From contig JAKASN010000079.1 in the NCBI GenBank assembly GCA_021819025.1, positions 1 to 7,474 on the forward strand: a DNA stretch of 7,474 nt. The letters are read 5' to 3'. How positions within the stretch are numbered: position 1 is the stretch's first letter; the number at the start of each line of letters is the position of its first letter. A program made the position numbers and the translations under genes. A model generated the notes under the pieces. It saw nothing but the letters and a program-made list of their open reading frames with translations, was not told where the DNA came from and searched no databases. This document shows, in pieces, positions 1 through 6,955 of the stretch. The stretch is from Actinomycetes bacterium. Lineage in GTDB: Bacteria; Actinomycetota; Acidimicrobiia; Acidimicrobiales; Acidimicrobiaceae.

Positions 1-2
1 CC

Positions 3-62
3 GATCTCGGCGGTGACCTTTACCGGATGGCAGAAAAAAAGCACCTCTGTAAAGCCAAATAG
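3..62 (+). CDS. Possible C-terminal tail of an upstream gene (partial)
   Basis: Reading from base 3, frame 3 gives DLGGDLYRMAEKKHLCKAK followed by TAG at 60-62. The stretch looks protein-like (mixed charged and hydrophobic residues, lysine-rich end), and the stop falls just before a regulatory region, as expected for the end of a preceding gene. Twenty codons are too few to assign a family, and frame 1 is also open up to 183, so the frame choice is a judgement. I do not recognise the product. Confidence 0.3.
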   Translation, partial: DLGGDLYRMAEKKHLCKAK

Positions 63-72
63 ATCAAAAAGT

Positions 73-87
73 CAAACTTTCAGTTTG
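73..87. repeat. Small perfect inverted repeat upstream of operator 1
   Basis: CAAACT (73-78), a 3-nt loop TTC, then AGTTTG (82-87) form a perfect 6-bp inverted repeat. It has no following T-run, so it is a poor intrinsic terminator. It could be a weak 3' hairpin of the gene ending at 62 or a second protein-binding site next to the operator at 96-115. A 6-bp repeat can occur by chance. Confidence 0.3.
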
Positions 88-114
88 CGGCAAGTGATAA
101 GGTCTAGACATTAT
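85..114 (+). promoter_or_regulatory. Tentative promoter of the FAD oxidoreductase gene
   Basis: TTGCGG (85-90) resembles a -35 box and CATTAT (109-114) matches the -10 consensus at 4 of 6 positions, with an 18-nt spacer. The operator-like palindrome at 96-115 would cover the spacer and the -10 box, which fits repression by steric block. Both boxes are imperfect, so this is a candidate only. Confidence 0.3.
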
Positions 115-115
115 C
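96..115. promoter_or_regulatory. Operator 1: GntR/HutC-type palindrome
   Basis: GATAAGGTCTAGACATTATC is palindromic at 9 of 10 base pairs; only G101/A110 is mismatched. Its core GTCTAGAC (102-109) fits GTNTANAC, the operator consensus reported for the HutC subfamily of GntR regulators. A member of that subfamily is encoded at 2287-1514. The site lies about 100 bp upstream of the TTG start at 216. The same 8-bp core recurs at 3413-3420. Binding is inferred. Confidence 0.65.
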
Positions 116-215
116 GGTGGTGCACAAACAACAAGTCACCGCGGAAACTGCGGCCTTTGGGGATGGGCCCCGCGTCGCTGTGATGCGCCCAGCTAAATAG
201 AGGAGTGAGTGTTTC

Positions 216-1469
216 TTGGCAGAGCCACGCGACGCATCGATCACTATCATCGGAGGGGGGGCGATCGGATGCGCCGTAGCCTACTTTCTCGCCCGAGCCG
301 GACACCGCGACATCCAGGTTCTCGAGGCTACCGAGCTCTGTGGACAAACCTCGAGTCAAGCTGCCGGCCTGGTCGGCCAAGTTCGTCTCAGCCCAGAAAG
401 AACCCGCCTTGCGATGCACTCGGTAGCATTCTTCTCAAGCCTTGAAGAATTGACCGGGATCTCTCCAGACTGGCGCCAATGTGGAAGTCTGCGCATTTCT
501 CTAACACCGGAGCGAACTGCTGAACATCTTGCCATGGCAGATGTCGCCAATGATTGCGGACTCGAAGTGCAATTTCTCGATTCCGCTGCGCTACAAGAAG
601 TCTTCCCCGCCGTAAAAGCCGCGCAAATCCATTCCACACTTTGGTGTCCCACCGATGGCTACCTCCAGCCAAACAGCCTCGTCAACGCCTACGTGGCTGG
701 GGCACGGTCTTTGGGAGTCACTTTTGCCACCAATGCGAGGGTAACCGCGATCTCCACCAACGGACGAAGAGTCACTTCAGTTAGCACCAAGTTGGGAACG
801 ATCTCCACTTCTACGGTGATCAACGCCGCCGGACCATGGGCCGGAGTAGTCGCGGAAATGGTTGGAGTGAAACTACCGCTCGTTCCCGTTCGACACGAGT
901 ACTTTATCAGCGAACAAATACCAGGTTGGCACCGTGATCTTCCCGTGCTGCGCATTCCTGATTTGCGAATCTACGCGCGTGCCGAAGGTTCCGCGGTGCT
1001 CTGCGGCGGTTGGGAAGCAAACGCAGCGAGCCTGGATCCGCGAGCGCTAAATGCAGCTTCGGTACTCAGTGTCGAGCCCGATTTTGAAGTTCTCTCCAAC
1101 TTTCACGAGAGCATCGCCAGCGTTATCGATGGCCTTGACGATATCGGCGTGCAAAGCGTTTTTCGTGGCTACCCCGCCTTCTCGCCGGATGGACGATTTG
1201 TTGTTGGGCCAGTTCAGGCAATCGAAGGCTTCGTGATGGCGGCGGGGTGCAATGCGCACGGAGTCTCAGGCTCGGCCGGACTTGCCGAGCACGTCCTCGA
1301 GAGCATGGAACCTTCCCCATCTCCCTATGTGAGGTCCCTCAGTCCGCAGCGCTTCCTGGAGACTTCATGGGAGTATCCCCAAGCACGTCAACTCGCTCAA
1401 AGCGCATATGAGAACTACTACGCTCTCGGAGCCAGCGCGCAAGGGGGAAGTCCAGGAGAAAAGAGATGA
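216..1469 (+). CDS. FAD-dependent amine oxidoreductase (DAO family, sarcosine/dimethylglycine-dehydrogenase-like, single domain)
   Basis: This 417-residue protein should oxidise a secondary or tertiary amine or amino acid using FAD, probably in the cytoplasm. The Rossmann FAD motif GGGAIG is at residues 13-18 with acidic E37 at the end of the second strand. AAGLVGQVR (49-57), TDGYLQP (146-152) and INAAGPWAG (202-210) follow, and the C-terminal flavin contact region is AGCNAHGVSGSAG (353-365). These segments align by eye with the N-terminal half of the protein at 4296-6755. The protein ends in a region (ENYYAL, 399-404) equivalent to ENYETYYDI of the longer protein, just before that one's GcvT domain. 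So it is a GcvT-less paralogue, full length for its type. Q48 sits where the longer protein has H49, so covalent flavin attachment is unlikely. The TTG start is forced: TAG at 198-200 is in frame upstream, the next in-frame ATG lies inside the domain, and GAGGAG (200-205) is a good ribosome binding site. Its substrate is unknown. Confidence 0.9.
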   Translation: MAEPRDASITIIGGGAIGCAVAYFLARAGHRDIQVLEATELCGQTSSQAAGLVGQVRLSPERTRLAMHSVAFFSSLEELTGISPDWRQCGSLRISLTPERTAEHLAMADVANDCGLEVQFLDSAALQEVFPAVKAAQIHSTLWCPTDGYLQPNSLVNAYVAGARSLGVTFATNARVTAISTNGRRVTSVSTKLGTISTSTVINAAGPWAGVVAEMVGVKLPLVPVRHEYFISEQIPGWHRDLPVLRIPDLRIYARAEGSAVLCGGWEANAASLDPRALNAASVLSVEPDFEVLSNFHESIASVIDGLDDIGVQSVFRGYPAFSPDGRFVVGPVQAIEGFVMAAGCNAHGVSGSAGLAEHVLESMEPSPSPYVRSLSPQRFLETSWEYPQARQLAQSAYENYYALGASAQGGSPGEKR

Positions 1470-1513
1470 CCGGTGCGGTTGCCATCGTGACAACACCTTC
1501 ACTGGGCGAAAAG

Positions 1514-2287
1514 CTAAAGCGTCGCACTCAGTCCGCTGTTGACCACAATCCGCGTCCGATCAGAGCGAAGCAAATCCTTGGCGTACTCAACGGGGCATCC
1601 GTCATCTGCGAACGCAGTTCGCTGCAACAACATCACAGCGGTCCCAGTGGGAACGCCCATCAGCCGCGCTCTCCTGGGGTCGACAATGACCGATTCAAGG
1701 GACTCCACCGCTTGAGTTGGCCGCTTGGCGTATTTGCTGTCAAGGAGTTGATAGAGGGATCCACTGATGTCCTCATCGAGCATACCGGGGAAGCGGTGTG
1801 CAGGGAAGTAAGACTTCTCCAGCACCACTGGCTGGTCGTTAGCGAGTCGGATCCTCTCGATCTCATAAACCATGGCATCTTTAGTGATTCCCAACGCCTC
1901 GGCAACATCGTCGGGCGCGAGCATCTCCACTGCAGATACCACCCGAGTACCCGCCACAACACCGTTGCGACGGAGCTGTTCGGTAAAGCCCACCAACATG
2001 GTAAGGTCGCAAACGATCTTGGGCTCCTGAACGTAGGTTCCCCCATTTCGTCCCAACATGCGCGTGACGAGGCCGCGCGCCTCAAGAGCCGCAAACGCAT
2101 GGCGAAGCGTCATCCGGCTAACCCCGAGCTCCTCGGCGAGCTCGCGCTCCGGGGGCAATTTTTCACCCGCTTTGAGGCGTCCGTCGGCTATTGCATCGAT
2201 GAGTCCTTGCTCGATCTGCTGATAAGGAGGAATCCTTGATGGCCGTTCGAGAACCAAGGTGTTCGCCAAGTCAGAAAGGCTCACCAT
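1514..2287 (-). CDS. GntR-family transcriptional regulator, HutC subfamily (UTRA domain)
   Basis: This 257-residue protein is a DNA-binding regulator with an N-terminal winged helix (about residues 19-88) and a C-terminal UTRA effector domain (about 107-250). The DNA-binding part shows the typical KLPPERELAEELGVSRMTLR signature followed by ALEARGLV, and the wing ends GGTYVQEP. The UTRA part shows EKSYFPA and PVEYAKDLLRSDR, both usual for the HutC group. HutC-type proteins bind palindromes with a GTNTANAC core and release them on binding a metabolite related to the pathway. Sites of that type occur at 102-109 and 3413-3420, with a variant at 6963-6970. The ATG at 2287 is preferred because AAGGA (2297-2293 on the minus strand) lies 5 nt upstream. 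The ATG at 2302 would add five residues and has a weaker GCGGGA. The gene converges on the FAD oxidoreductase with a gap of about 44 bp and diverges from the kinase. Repressor or activator action is not visible; operator placement suggests repression. Confidence 0.93.
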   Translation of the reverse strand: MVSLSDLANTLVLERPSRIPPYQQIEQGLIDAIADGRLKAGEKLPPERELAEELGVSRMTLRHAFAALEARGLVTRMLGRNGGTYVQEPKIVCDLTMLVGFTEQLRRNGVVAGTRVVSAVEMLAPDDVAEALGITKDAMVYEIERIRLANDQPVVLEKSYFPAHRFPGMLDEDISGSLYQLLDSKYAKRPTQAVESLESVIVDPRRARLMGVPTGTAVMLLQRTAFADDGCPVEYAKDLLRSDRTRIVVNSGLSATL

Positions 2288-2332
2288 TGCTGTCCTTGTC
2301 ATTTCAAAAATCCCGCCCGTCGCCGCGACTCT

Positions 2333-2361
2333 ATACTACGATGAGCGGCGGCGGTTGTCAC
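2333..2361 (-). promoter_or_regulatory. Candidate promoter for the GntR regulator
   Basis: On the minus strand GTGACA (2361-2356) matches the -35 consensus at 5 of 6, and TAGTAT (2338-2333) matches the -10 at 4 of 6, with exactly 17 nt between. Transcription would begin near 2326, giving a leader of about 25-40 nt. On the plus strand the same -10 region reads TATACT (2332-2337), 5 of 6 to consensus, but with no recognisable -35; it could serve the divergent kinase gene. GTATAGAG (2336-2329) matches GTNTANAC at 5 of 6 and could be an autoregulatory site, though one such match in 66 bp is easily chance. Confidence 0.45.
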
Positions 2362-2378
2362 GCTCGAGGTGAAGTGTC

Positions 2379-2417
2379 ATGGCGATAAACGCGTGGGAAA
2401 TCTCGCCATGGAGGTAA
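2379..2417 (+). CDS. Possible 12-residue leader ORF overlapping the kinase start
   Basis: ATG at 2379 follows AGGTGA (2367-2372) with a 6-nt spacer, the best ribosome binding site in this leader. It encodes MAINAWEISPWR, ends with TAA at 2415-2417, and so overlaps the kinase ATG at 2408 in a different frame. The geometry would allow ribosomes finishing the leader to reinitiate at the kinase start. No homologue is recognised and the ORF may be fortuitous. Confidence 0.25.
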   Translation: MAINAWEISPWR

Positions 2418-3322
2418 AACTGCCATTGGAACTCGAGGCGTTGGCACACCGTCTCGGCGTCATCTCCGAAGGAGTTGTCTCGGTAAGCCACCTTTCTGGC
2501 GGCCTCACCAATAGCAATTTCAAGCTCCAGACCACGAAGGGGTGCTATGTTGTCAGGATCTCTTCACCCACGTCGTCGCTTCTTGCAATCGACAGAGAGA
2601 ACGAGCGCCTTAATTCGATTTCAGCCGCCGAAGTGGGAGTTGGCGCCAAGGTTATCGAATCATTGAACGAACCCAACGTGCTGGTGGTGGAGTTCATTGA
2701 GGGCAAAACCCTCTCTCGAGAGGACCTCGCTGGGGGCAATCTGCTCGCCCGTATCGCACTGGCCTGTCGCCGCCTCCACGGCGCAGCCCGCTTTGCGTGC
2801 AATTTCAATATGTTCGAATTACAGCGGAACTACCTCGAAATCGTAACTCAGCGGGGCTTTTATCTTCCCGACGGTTACCTCAATTACCAAGACCAGGTCG
2901 CCGAAATGGAGCGGGCTATGGCCCGCTCACCAGAAAACTTGGTACCATGCAACAACGACCTCCTCGCGGAAAATTTCATCGATGACGGTGAAATAATCCA
3001 TATTATTGATTACGAATATTCTGGAAACAACGAGCCGAGCTTCGAGCTCGGCAATATCTGGAGCGAATCTAACCTCTCTCTCGCCCAACTTGATGAGCTC
3101 TGCTGCGCCTACTACGCAAAGCACGACCCGGCGCGAATTGCGCGCGCTCGCCTGTGGGGACTGATGTCAAAGTATGGATGGACCCTTTGGGCATCGATCC
3201 AAGCTTCGGTAGCCGAAATTGACTTTGATTTCCTGGAGTGGGGAGCGGAGAAGTACCAAAGAGCAGTGGCAGAATTTCACTCCGACGACTTTGCCGGCTT
3301 GCTAAGGAGCGTGGGCGAATGA
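2408..3322 (+). CDS. Choline/ethanolamine-kinase-like phosphotransferase (APH/ChoK superfamily)
   Basis: This 304-residue cytoplasmic enzyme should transfer the ATP gamma-phosphate to the hydroxyl of a small alcohol or amino alcohol. Numbering from ATG 2408, the nucleotide-binding loop SGGLTNSNFKL is near residues 30-40 and VVRI carries R50. E64 and E66 lie in DRENERLNS. The catalytic loop NNDLLAEN spans 182-189 with D184 and N189, and the metal-binding motif IDYEYSGNNEP starts at 200 with D201. This order matches choline kinase, LicA and aminoglycoside phosphotransferase folds. The usual His of the catalytic HxD is Asn (N182). The start is uncertain: GTG at 2369 would add 13 residues but lacks a ribosome binding site, whereas 2408 places the start close to the fold and may be coupled to a short leader ORF. 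The gene diverges from the regulator, 120 bp away. Substrate is unknown; choline, ethanolamine or a methylated amino alcohol would suit the neighbours. Confidence 0.87.
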   Translation: MEVKLPLELEALAHRLGVISEGVVSVSHLSGGLTNSNFKLQTTKGCYVVRISSPTSSLLAIDRENERLNSISAAEVGVGAKVIESLNEPNVLVVEFIEGKTLSREDLAGGNLLARIALACRRLHGAARFACNFNMFELQRNYLEIVTQRGFYLPDGYLNYQDQVAEMERAMARSPENLVPCNNDLLAENFIDDGEIIHIIDYEYSGNNEPSFELGNIWSESNLSLAQLDELCCAYYAKHDPARIARARLWGLMSKYGWTLWASIQASVAEIDFDFLEWGAEKYQRAVAEFHSDDFAGLLRSVGE

Positions 3323-3405
3323 ATTCGGCATCGATACCCGCTGGCCCCCAAGTGGCATTCTTGCGAAAAATTACACCTGGGCGTGCTTTTCGATTCCCGA
3401 GCGAC

Positions 3406-3427
3406 TTTAATGGTCTAGACTATTTAG
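3406..3427. promoter_or_regulatory. Operator 2: GTCTAGAC site before the HAD gene, with a -10-like element
   Basis: GTCTAGAC (3413-3420) is the same 8-bp palindrome as in operator 1, inside AATGGTCTAGACTATTTAG (3409-3427). That 19-nt stretch agrees with the site at 6959-6977 at 16 positions. TTTAAT (3406-3411) matches a -10 box at 5 of 6 and abuts the core; no good -35 is visible. The site lies 37 bp upstream of the GTG start at 3457, so the HAD and dehydrogenase genes may form a separately controlled transcription unit. Confidence 0.62.
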
Positions 3428-3456
3428 AACGTGGACTTGGCAGGGGGCTTCGCTAG

Positions 3457-4233
3457 GTGACAAGAGTCAATGACGACGTGCTCGGGGCAGATCTCCCTTT
3501 GCAAGGCGCAATCTTCGACTTCAACGGAACTCTCTCAGATGACGAGGGGCTGCTTTATCAGATCTACCTCGAGCTATTTCGTGAGCGACTCGGCTACGAA
3601 CTCACTAAGGATGACTACTTCACCACGTTGGCCGGACTGAGCGATCCAGAGATAATCCTTGAGGTTCTCAAACGCCTTAACAGCGCGGATGACGGTGCGT
3701 TGGCGGCCTCTCTACTCGATGCCAAGGTAAAGCGCTACTGTGCCGAAGTGGCGATCGCGCCCAGGATCGCGGTCGAGGCTGCGGATTTCGTGCGCGCAAT
3801 CGCTGAAATTGTTCCAGTGGCGGTGGTCACGGGCGCGGCCCAAGTCGAAGTGCATGCGGCGCTTCAAGCCGCGGGAATCTTCGACAACTTTAGTACCGTC
3901 GTCACCGCCGAAGACGTTCAGTTGGGCAAGCCGGACCCAGAAGGATTTCTCATCGCGGCCAAGGTCCTAAAAACCCGCATCGAGGACCGAGGGAGAAACT
4001 ATGACCCCAGCGCCATCGCGGTCTTCGAGGACTCGAGATTCGGACTTCTCGCCGCAAAGAGCGCGGGAATGTTTCCGGTCGTGGTTGCTAGCCCTCTTCC
4101 GCAGTTTGCCGCTGGAACTCTGACGATTCCCTCACTTTCCAGCGCGAGCCTTGCCCTAGTTCTTCCTTTGTTTTGTTTCCATTCTCCTCAATCCACTGGG
4201 CGCTTAGCCTCCGAGGTACCGGACCCGCTTTAG
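3457..4233 (+). CDS. HAD-superfamily hydrolase (phosphatase/phosphoglucomutase-like, subfamily IA)
   Basis: This 258-residue cytoplasmic protein resembles phosphoglycolate phosphatase, phosphonatase and beta-phosphoglucomutase-type HAD enzymes. Motif I is FDFNGTLSDDE with nucleophile D21. Motif II is VVTGAA with T125. Motif III is the Lys in LGKPDPEGF (K158). Motif IV is VFEDSRFGLLAAKSAGM with E191 and D192. A helical cap lies between motif I and II (about 30-105). The second motif I aspartate, normally the general acid/base, is Asn (N23). The HAD fold ends near SLALVL (231-236); the last 22 residues are a Ser/Pro-rich extension of no recognised function. GTG at 3457 is chosen because AGGGGG (3442-3447) precedes it by 9 nt and TAG at 3454-3456 closes the frame directly upstream. 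It probably dephosphorylates, or otherwise acts on, a small phosphorylated metabolite, possibly one made by the neighbouring kinase; that link is inference. Confidence 0.88.
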   Translation: MTRVNDDVLGADLPLQGAIFDFNGTLSDDEGLLYQIYLELFRERLGYELTKDDYFTTLAGLSDPEIILEVLKRLNSADDGALAASLLDAKVKRYCAEVAIAPRIAVEAADFVRAIAEIVPVAVVTGAAQVEVHAALQAAGIFDNFSTVVTAEDVQLGKPDPEGFLIAAKVLKTRIEDRGRNYDPSAIAVFEDSRFGLLAAKSAGMFPVVVASPLPQFAAGTLTIPSLSSASLALVLPLFCFHSPQSTGRLASEVPDPL

Positions 4234-4295
4234 CACGCCCGCCATATTCCCTTACCAACACGCGAGCGACGAGCCACCCTTGAAAGGAATTCGAA

Positions 4296-6755
4296 ATGAC
4301 AGACCTCCCCAGCTCCGCCCGAGTAGTCATAATCGGAGGTGGCGTCGGCGGCACAAGTATCGCCTATCACCTCGGGTTAATGGGATGCAGTGATGTGGTG
4401 CTCGTCGAACGCGACGAGCTCACCAACGGTTCTACCTTCCACTCCGCCGGCTTAGTTGGCCAGCTACGTTCCTCGGTGAACTTGACCAAGATGATGATGT
4501 ACTCCGCAGAACTCTATCGCGAGTTCTCCAAGGATCCGGAGACCGATCCGGGTTGGGTAGAGTGCGGGGGCATCCGGCTCGCATGCACACCAGAGCGTCT
4601 CGCCGAATTGCGACGCCAGGTGGGATGGGCAAAGACCTTCGGACTCTCCCTGGAGGAGATCTCACCCCGTGACGCCCAAGACCTCTTCCCACTCATGTCC
4701 ACAGAAGGTGTCCTTGGCGCAACATTTTTGGCAACCGACGGATACTTGGATCCTTCTCAGCTGACCTACGCTTTTGGCAAACAAGCTCGATCTCTCGGTG
4801 TCGAAATAGCCACACATACCAGGGTCGTAGGCATAGAAACCGAGGGCAACCGAGCCAAGGCGGTACTCACCGACCGCGGCCGCATCGAATGTGACATCGT
4901 GGTAAATGCCGCCGGCATGTACGCGGCAGAGATCGGACGAATGGCCGGAGTTCGAATTCCGGTCATTCCCTTCTCGCACCAGTACTTGATAACCACGGGC
5001 TTTCGCGACGAGCATGACACGCAGGCTCTTCCCACGCTCAGAGACCCGGACCTTCTCGTCTACTTCCGCCAAGACCTACGAGGTCTGGTGATGGGGGGCT
5101 ACGAGCGCCGGTCTCGCCCGGCATTTCTCTCCGAACGGTACCAAGACAACATACCTGGGGACTTTAATGGTCGCCTCCTCGAAGAAGACTGGGCACGATT
5201 CGAAGAGATCACTCAAAACTCGACAATGCGGGTTCCCGCCATGGCTGAAGTACAAATCCGCAAGCTCATCAACGGTCCCGAGGGCTTCACCCCCGACAAT
5301 GAGTTCTGCCTCGGAGAGACCGAGATCGACGGGCTCTTCGTCGCGGCGGGCTTTTGCGCACATGGCATCGCCGGGGCCGGCGGCATCGGTAAAGTCATGG
5401 CGGAATGGATCCTCGAAGGCGAGCCTCGAATGGACCTCTGGGAGATGGATATTCGGCGCTTCGGTCGGCAATATCGCTCTGGCTCCTATACCTTGGCCCG
5501 AACCCGGGAGAACTACGAGACCTACTACGACATTCGCTTTCCAAACCACGAACGTGAAGCGGGTCGTCCGCTTCGCCGCTCTCCGGTCTATCAATGGCAC
5601 CTCGACAATGGGGCGTACTTCGGCGAAAAGTCAGGCTGGGAGCGTGTCAATTACTATGCAGCTAACGAAGATCCCGCGCTGGAGTACCTGAGGCCAAGCG
5701 GATGGGCCGGTCAGCATTGGTCCACAGCGATCGCAACCGAACATCGAGCCACGCGCACCACCGCCGGACTCTTCGACGAGACATCATTTTCCAAGTTCGA
5801 GGTTGCCGGTCCGGGGGCTGCCATGCTTCTTGGCAAACTCTGTGACAATGACGTAGTGCGCGGCATCAACAAGATCACCTATACCCAGATGCTCAATGAA
5901 CGAGGTGGGATCGAGGCCGACTTCACGGTCACCCAAATCGAGAAGAACCGCTTCCTAGTAGTAACCGGGACGGCGTTTGGCGGCCACGACCAGAGCTGGA
6001 TCCGCAAACATCTTCCCGCAGATGAAAGCGTGACTTTACGAGATGTGACCGGGAACTTTGCCTGTTTCGGGATCTGGGGACCCCAGGCGCGTAGCATCGT
6101 TTCATCCCTGACTCCAACGCCACTTGACAACAAATCCTTTGGCTACATGACCGCCCAGGAGATCGCCGTCGGCGACGTGCCGGTCCTTGCCTTAAGGGTG
6201 ACCTTTGTTGGAGAGCACGGTTGGGAGTTCTACTGTTCCAGCGAGTATGGTGCTACCCTCTGGGAAACACTTATCGAGGCGGGCACGCCCAAGGGGATGA
6301 TAACCGGAGGATATCGGGCCATCGATAGCCTCCGCCTCGAAAAAGGTTACCGCGTCTGGGGAGCCGACATCACCCCCGACGAAACTCCTTATGAAGCGGG
6401 CTTGGAGTTCTGCGTAAAGATGGACAAAGGCGAATTTATCGGCCGCGACGCTCTTGCTAGCCTCGGCACCGCTACCGCAACGCGAAAGCTCGCCTGCATC
6501 GTCTTTGACGACTTTAAAGGCGTGGCGTTGGGCAACGAGCCGGTACGAATCGAGGGGATCGTGGTCGGCCGCGTGACTTCGGGCGGCATCGGATATAGCC
6601 TTGATAAGTCAATCGCTTACGCCTATGTTCCCGCCACATCGGCTCAAGTCGGCCAGCGATGCCAGATTTACCTTTTTGGGGTCTGGGCTGAGGCGACAAT
6701 CGTCCCAGATGTGCTCTTCGACCCAGAGTCCAAGAGAGTTCGCGGGCTTTATTAG
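4296..6755 (+). CDS. Dimethylglycine/sarcosine-dehydrogenase-like FAD protein with C-terminal folate-binding GcvT domain
   Basis: This 819-residue protein has the two-part structure of dimethylglycine and sarcosine dehydrogenases: an N-terminal DAO-type FAD domain (about 8-370), a linking FAO_M-type region (about 373-425), then an aminomethyltransferase (GcvT) domain (about 430-810). These enzymes oxidise an N-methyl group to an imine and transfer the carbon to tetrahydrofolate as methylene-THF. Visible motifs are GGGVGG at 14-19 with E38, NGSTFHSAGLVGQ (44-56) with H49 at the position of the covalent-FAD histidine of mammalian DMGDH, and GFCAHGIAGAGG (352-363). In the GcvT part are NERGGIEADFTV (534-545, D542 likely at the folate site), GEHGWEFY (639-646), and SLRLEKGYRVWGADITPDETP (678-698) leading into DKGEFIGRDAL. 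Length is normal for the bacterial family. AAAGGA (4283-4288) lies 7 nt before ATG. The gap of 62 bp after the HAD gene shows no operator, so cotranscription with it is likely. The exact methylated substrate cannot be read from sequence. Confidence 0.93.
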   Translation: MTDLPSSARVVIIGGGVGGTSIAYHLGLMGCSDVVLVERDELTNGSTFHSAGLVGQLRSSVNLTKMMMYSAELYREFSKDPETDPGWVECGGIRLACTPERLAELRRQVGWAKTFGLSLEEISPRDAQDLFPLMSTEGVLGATFLATDGYLDPSQLTYAFGKQARSLGVEIATHTRVVGIETEGNRAKAVLTDRGRIECDIVVNAAGMYAAEIGRMAGVRIPVIPFSHQYLITTGFRDEHDTQALPTLRDPDLLVYFRQDLRGLVMGGYERRSRPAFLSERYQDNIPGDFNGRLLEEDWARFEEITQNSTMRVPAMAEVQIRKLINGPEGFTPDNEFCLGETEIDGLFVAAGFCAHGIAGAGGIGKVMAEWILEGEPRMDLWEMDIRRFGRQYRSGSYTLARTRENYETYYDIRFPNHEREAGRPLRRSPVYQWHLDNGAYFGEKSGWERVNYYAANEDPALEYLRPSGWAGQHWSTAIATEHRATRTTAGLFDETSFSKFEVAGPGAAMLLGKLCDNDVVRGINKITYTQMLNERGGIEADFTVTQIEKNRFLVVTGTAFGGHDQSWIRKHLPADESVTLRDVTGNFACFGIWGPQARSIVSSLTPTPLDNKSFGYMTAQEIAVGDVPVLALRVTFVGEHGWEFYCSSEYGATLWETLIEAGTPKGMITGGYRAIDSLRLEKGYRVWGADITPDETPYEAGLEFCVKMDKGEFIGRDALASLGTATATRKLACIVFDDFKGVALGNEPVRIEGIVVGRVTSGGIGYSLDKSIAYAYVPATSAQVGQRCQIYLFGVWAEATIVPDVLFDPESKRVRGLY

Positions 6756-6802
6756 TGACCCGAGCGCTTCCGCAACGAGGCTCCCCACCGCGCCACTCTC
6801 CC

Positions 6803-6834
6803 ACCAACCCCGATGCCGTGTTGGTCCACATCGG
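6803..6834 (+). repeat. Two interlocking inverted repeats (possible pseudoknot or alternative hairpins)
   Basis: ACCAAC (6803-6808) pairs with GTTGGT (6820-6825), and CCGATG (6810-6815) pairs with CATCGG (6829-6834). The arms alternate, so the RNA could form either hairpin, or both as an H-type pseudoknot. The element starts 48 nt after the dehydrogenase stop codon and has no T-run, so it is not a standard terminator. Six-bp repeats are frequent by chance. Confidence 0.3.
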
Positions 6835-6955
6835 CGACTGGGTCGAGCTTCCTAAACGGGGGTTCGCGTTAATCGACACGGGGCTTGGTCAGCCTAGCCC
6901 TCTCCTCAGGTGCAAATCACGCGGAGGCGAATCAAGAAATTCGCGGAAATTTCCT

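Noticed and set aside
1..183. Open frame 1 from the window edge to TGA at 181-183.
   Set aside because: It runs through the operator and promoter region and its peptide is biased to Ser, Arg and Lys with no motif; frame 3 ending at 62 is the more plausible gene tail.
1472..1497. Hairpin in the convergent gap: GGTG and TTG pairing with CAA and CACC.
   Set aside because: The stem has a 3-nt bulge and there is no T-run on either side, so I cannot support it as a terminator.
1466..2239. 257-codon plus-strand ORF starting at the FAD oxidoreductase stop as ATGA.
   Set aside because: It is antisense to the clear GntR/UTRA regulator, its peptide has no family motif, and it lacks a ribosome binding site suited to a real gene.
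5076..5691. 174-codon ORFs on both strands inside the dehydrogenase gene.
   Set aside because: They are shadows of the 819-residue frame, which carries continuous DMGDH/GcvT motifs; the shadow peptides show none.
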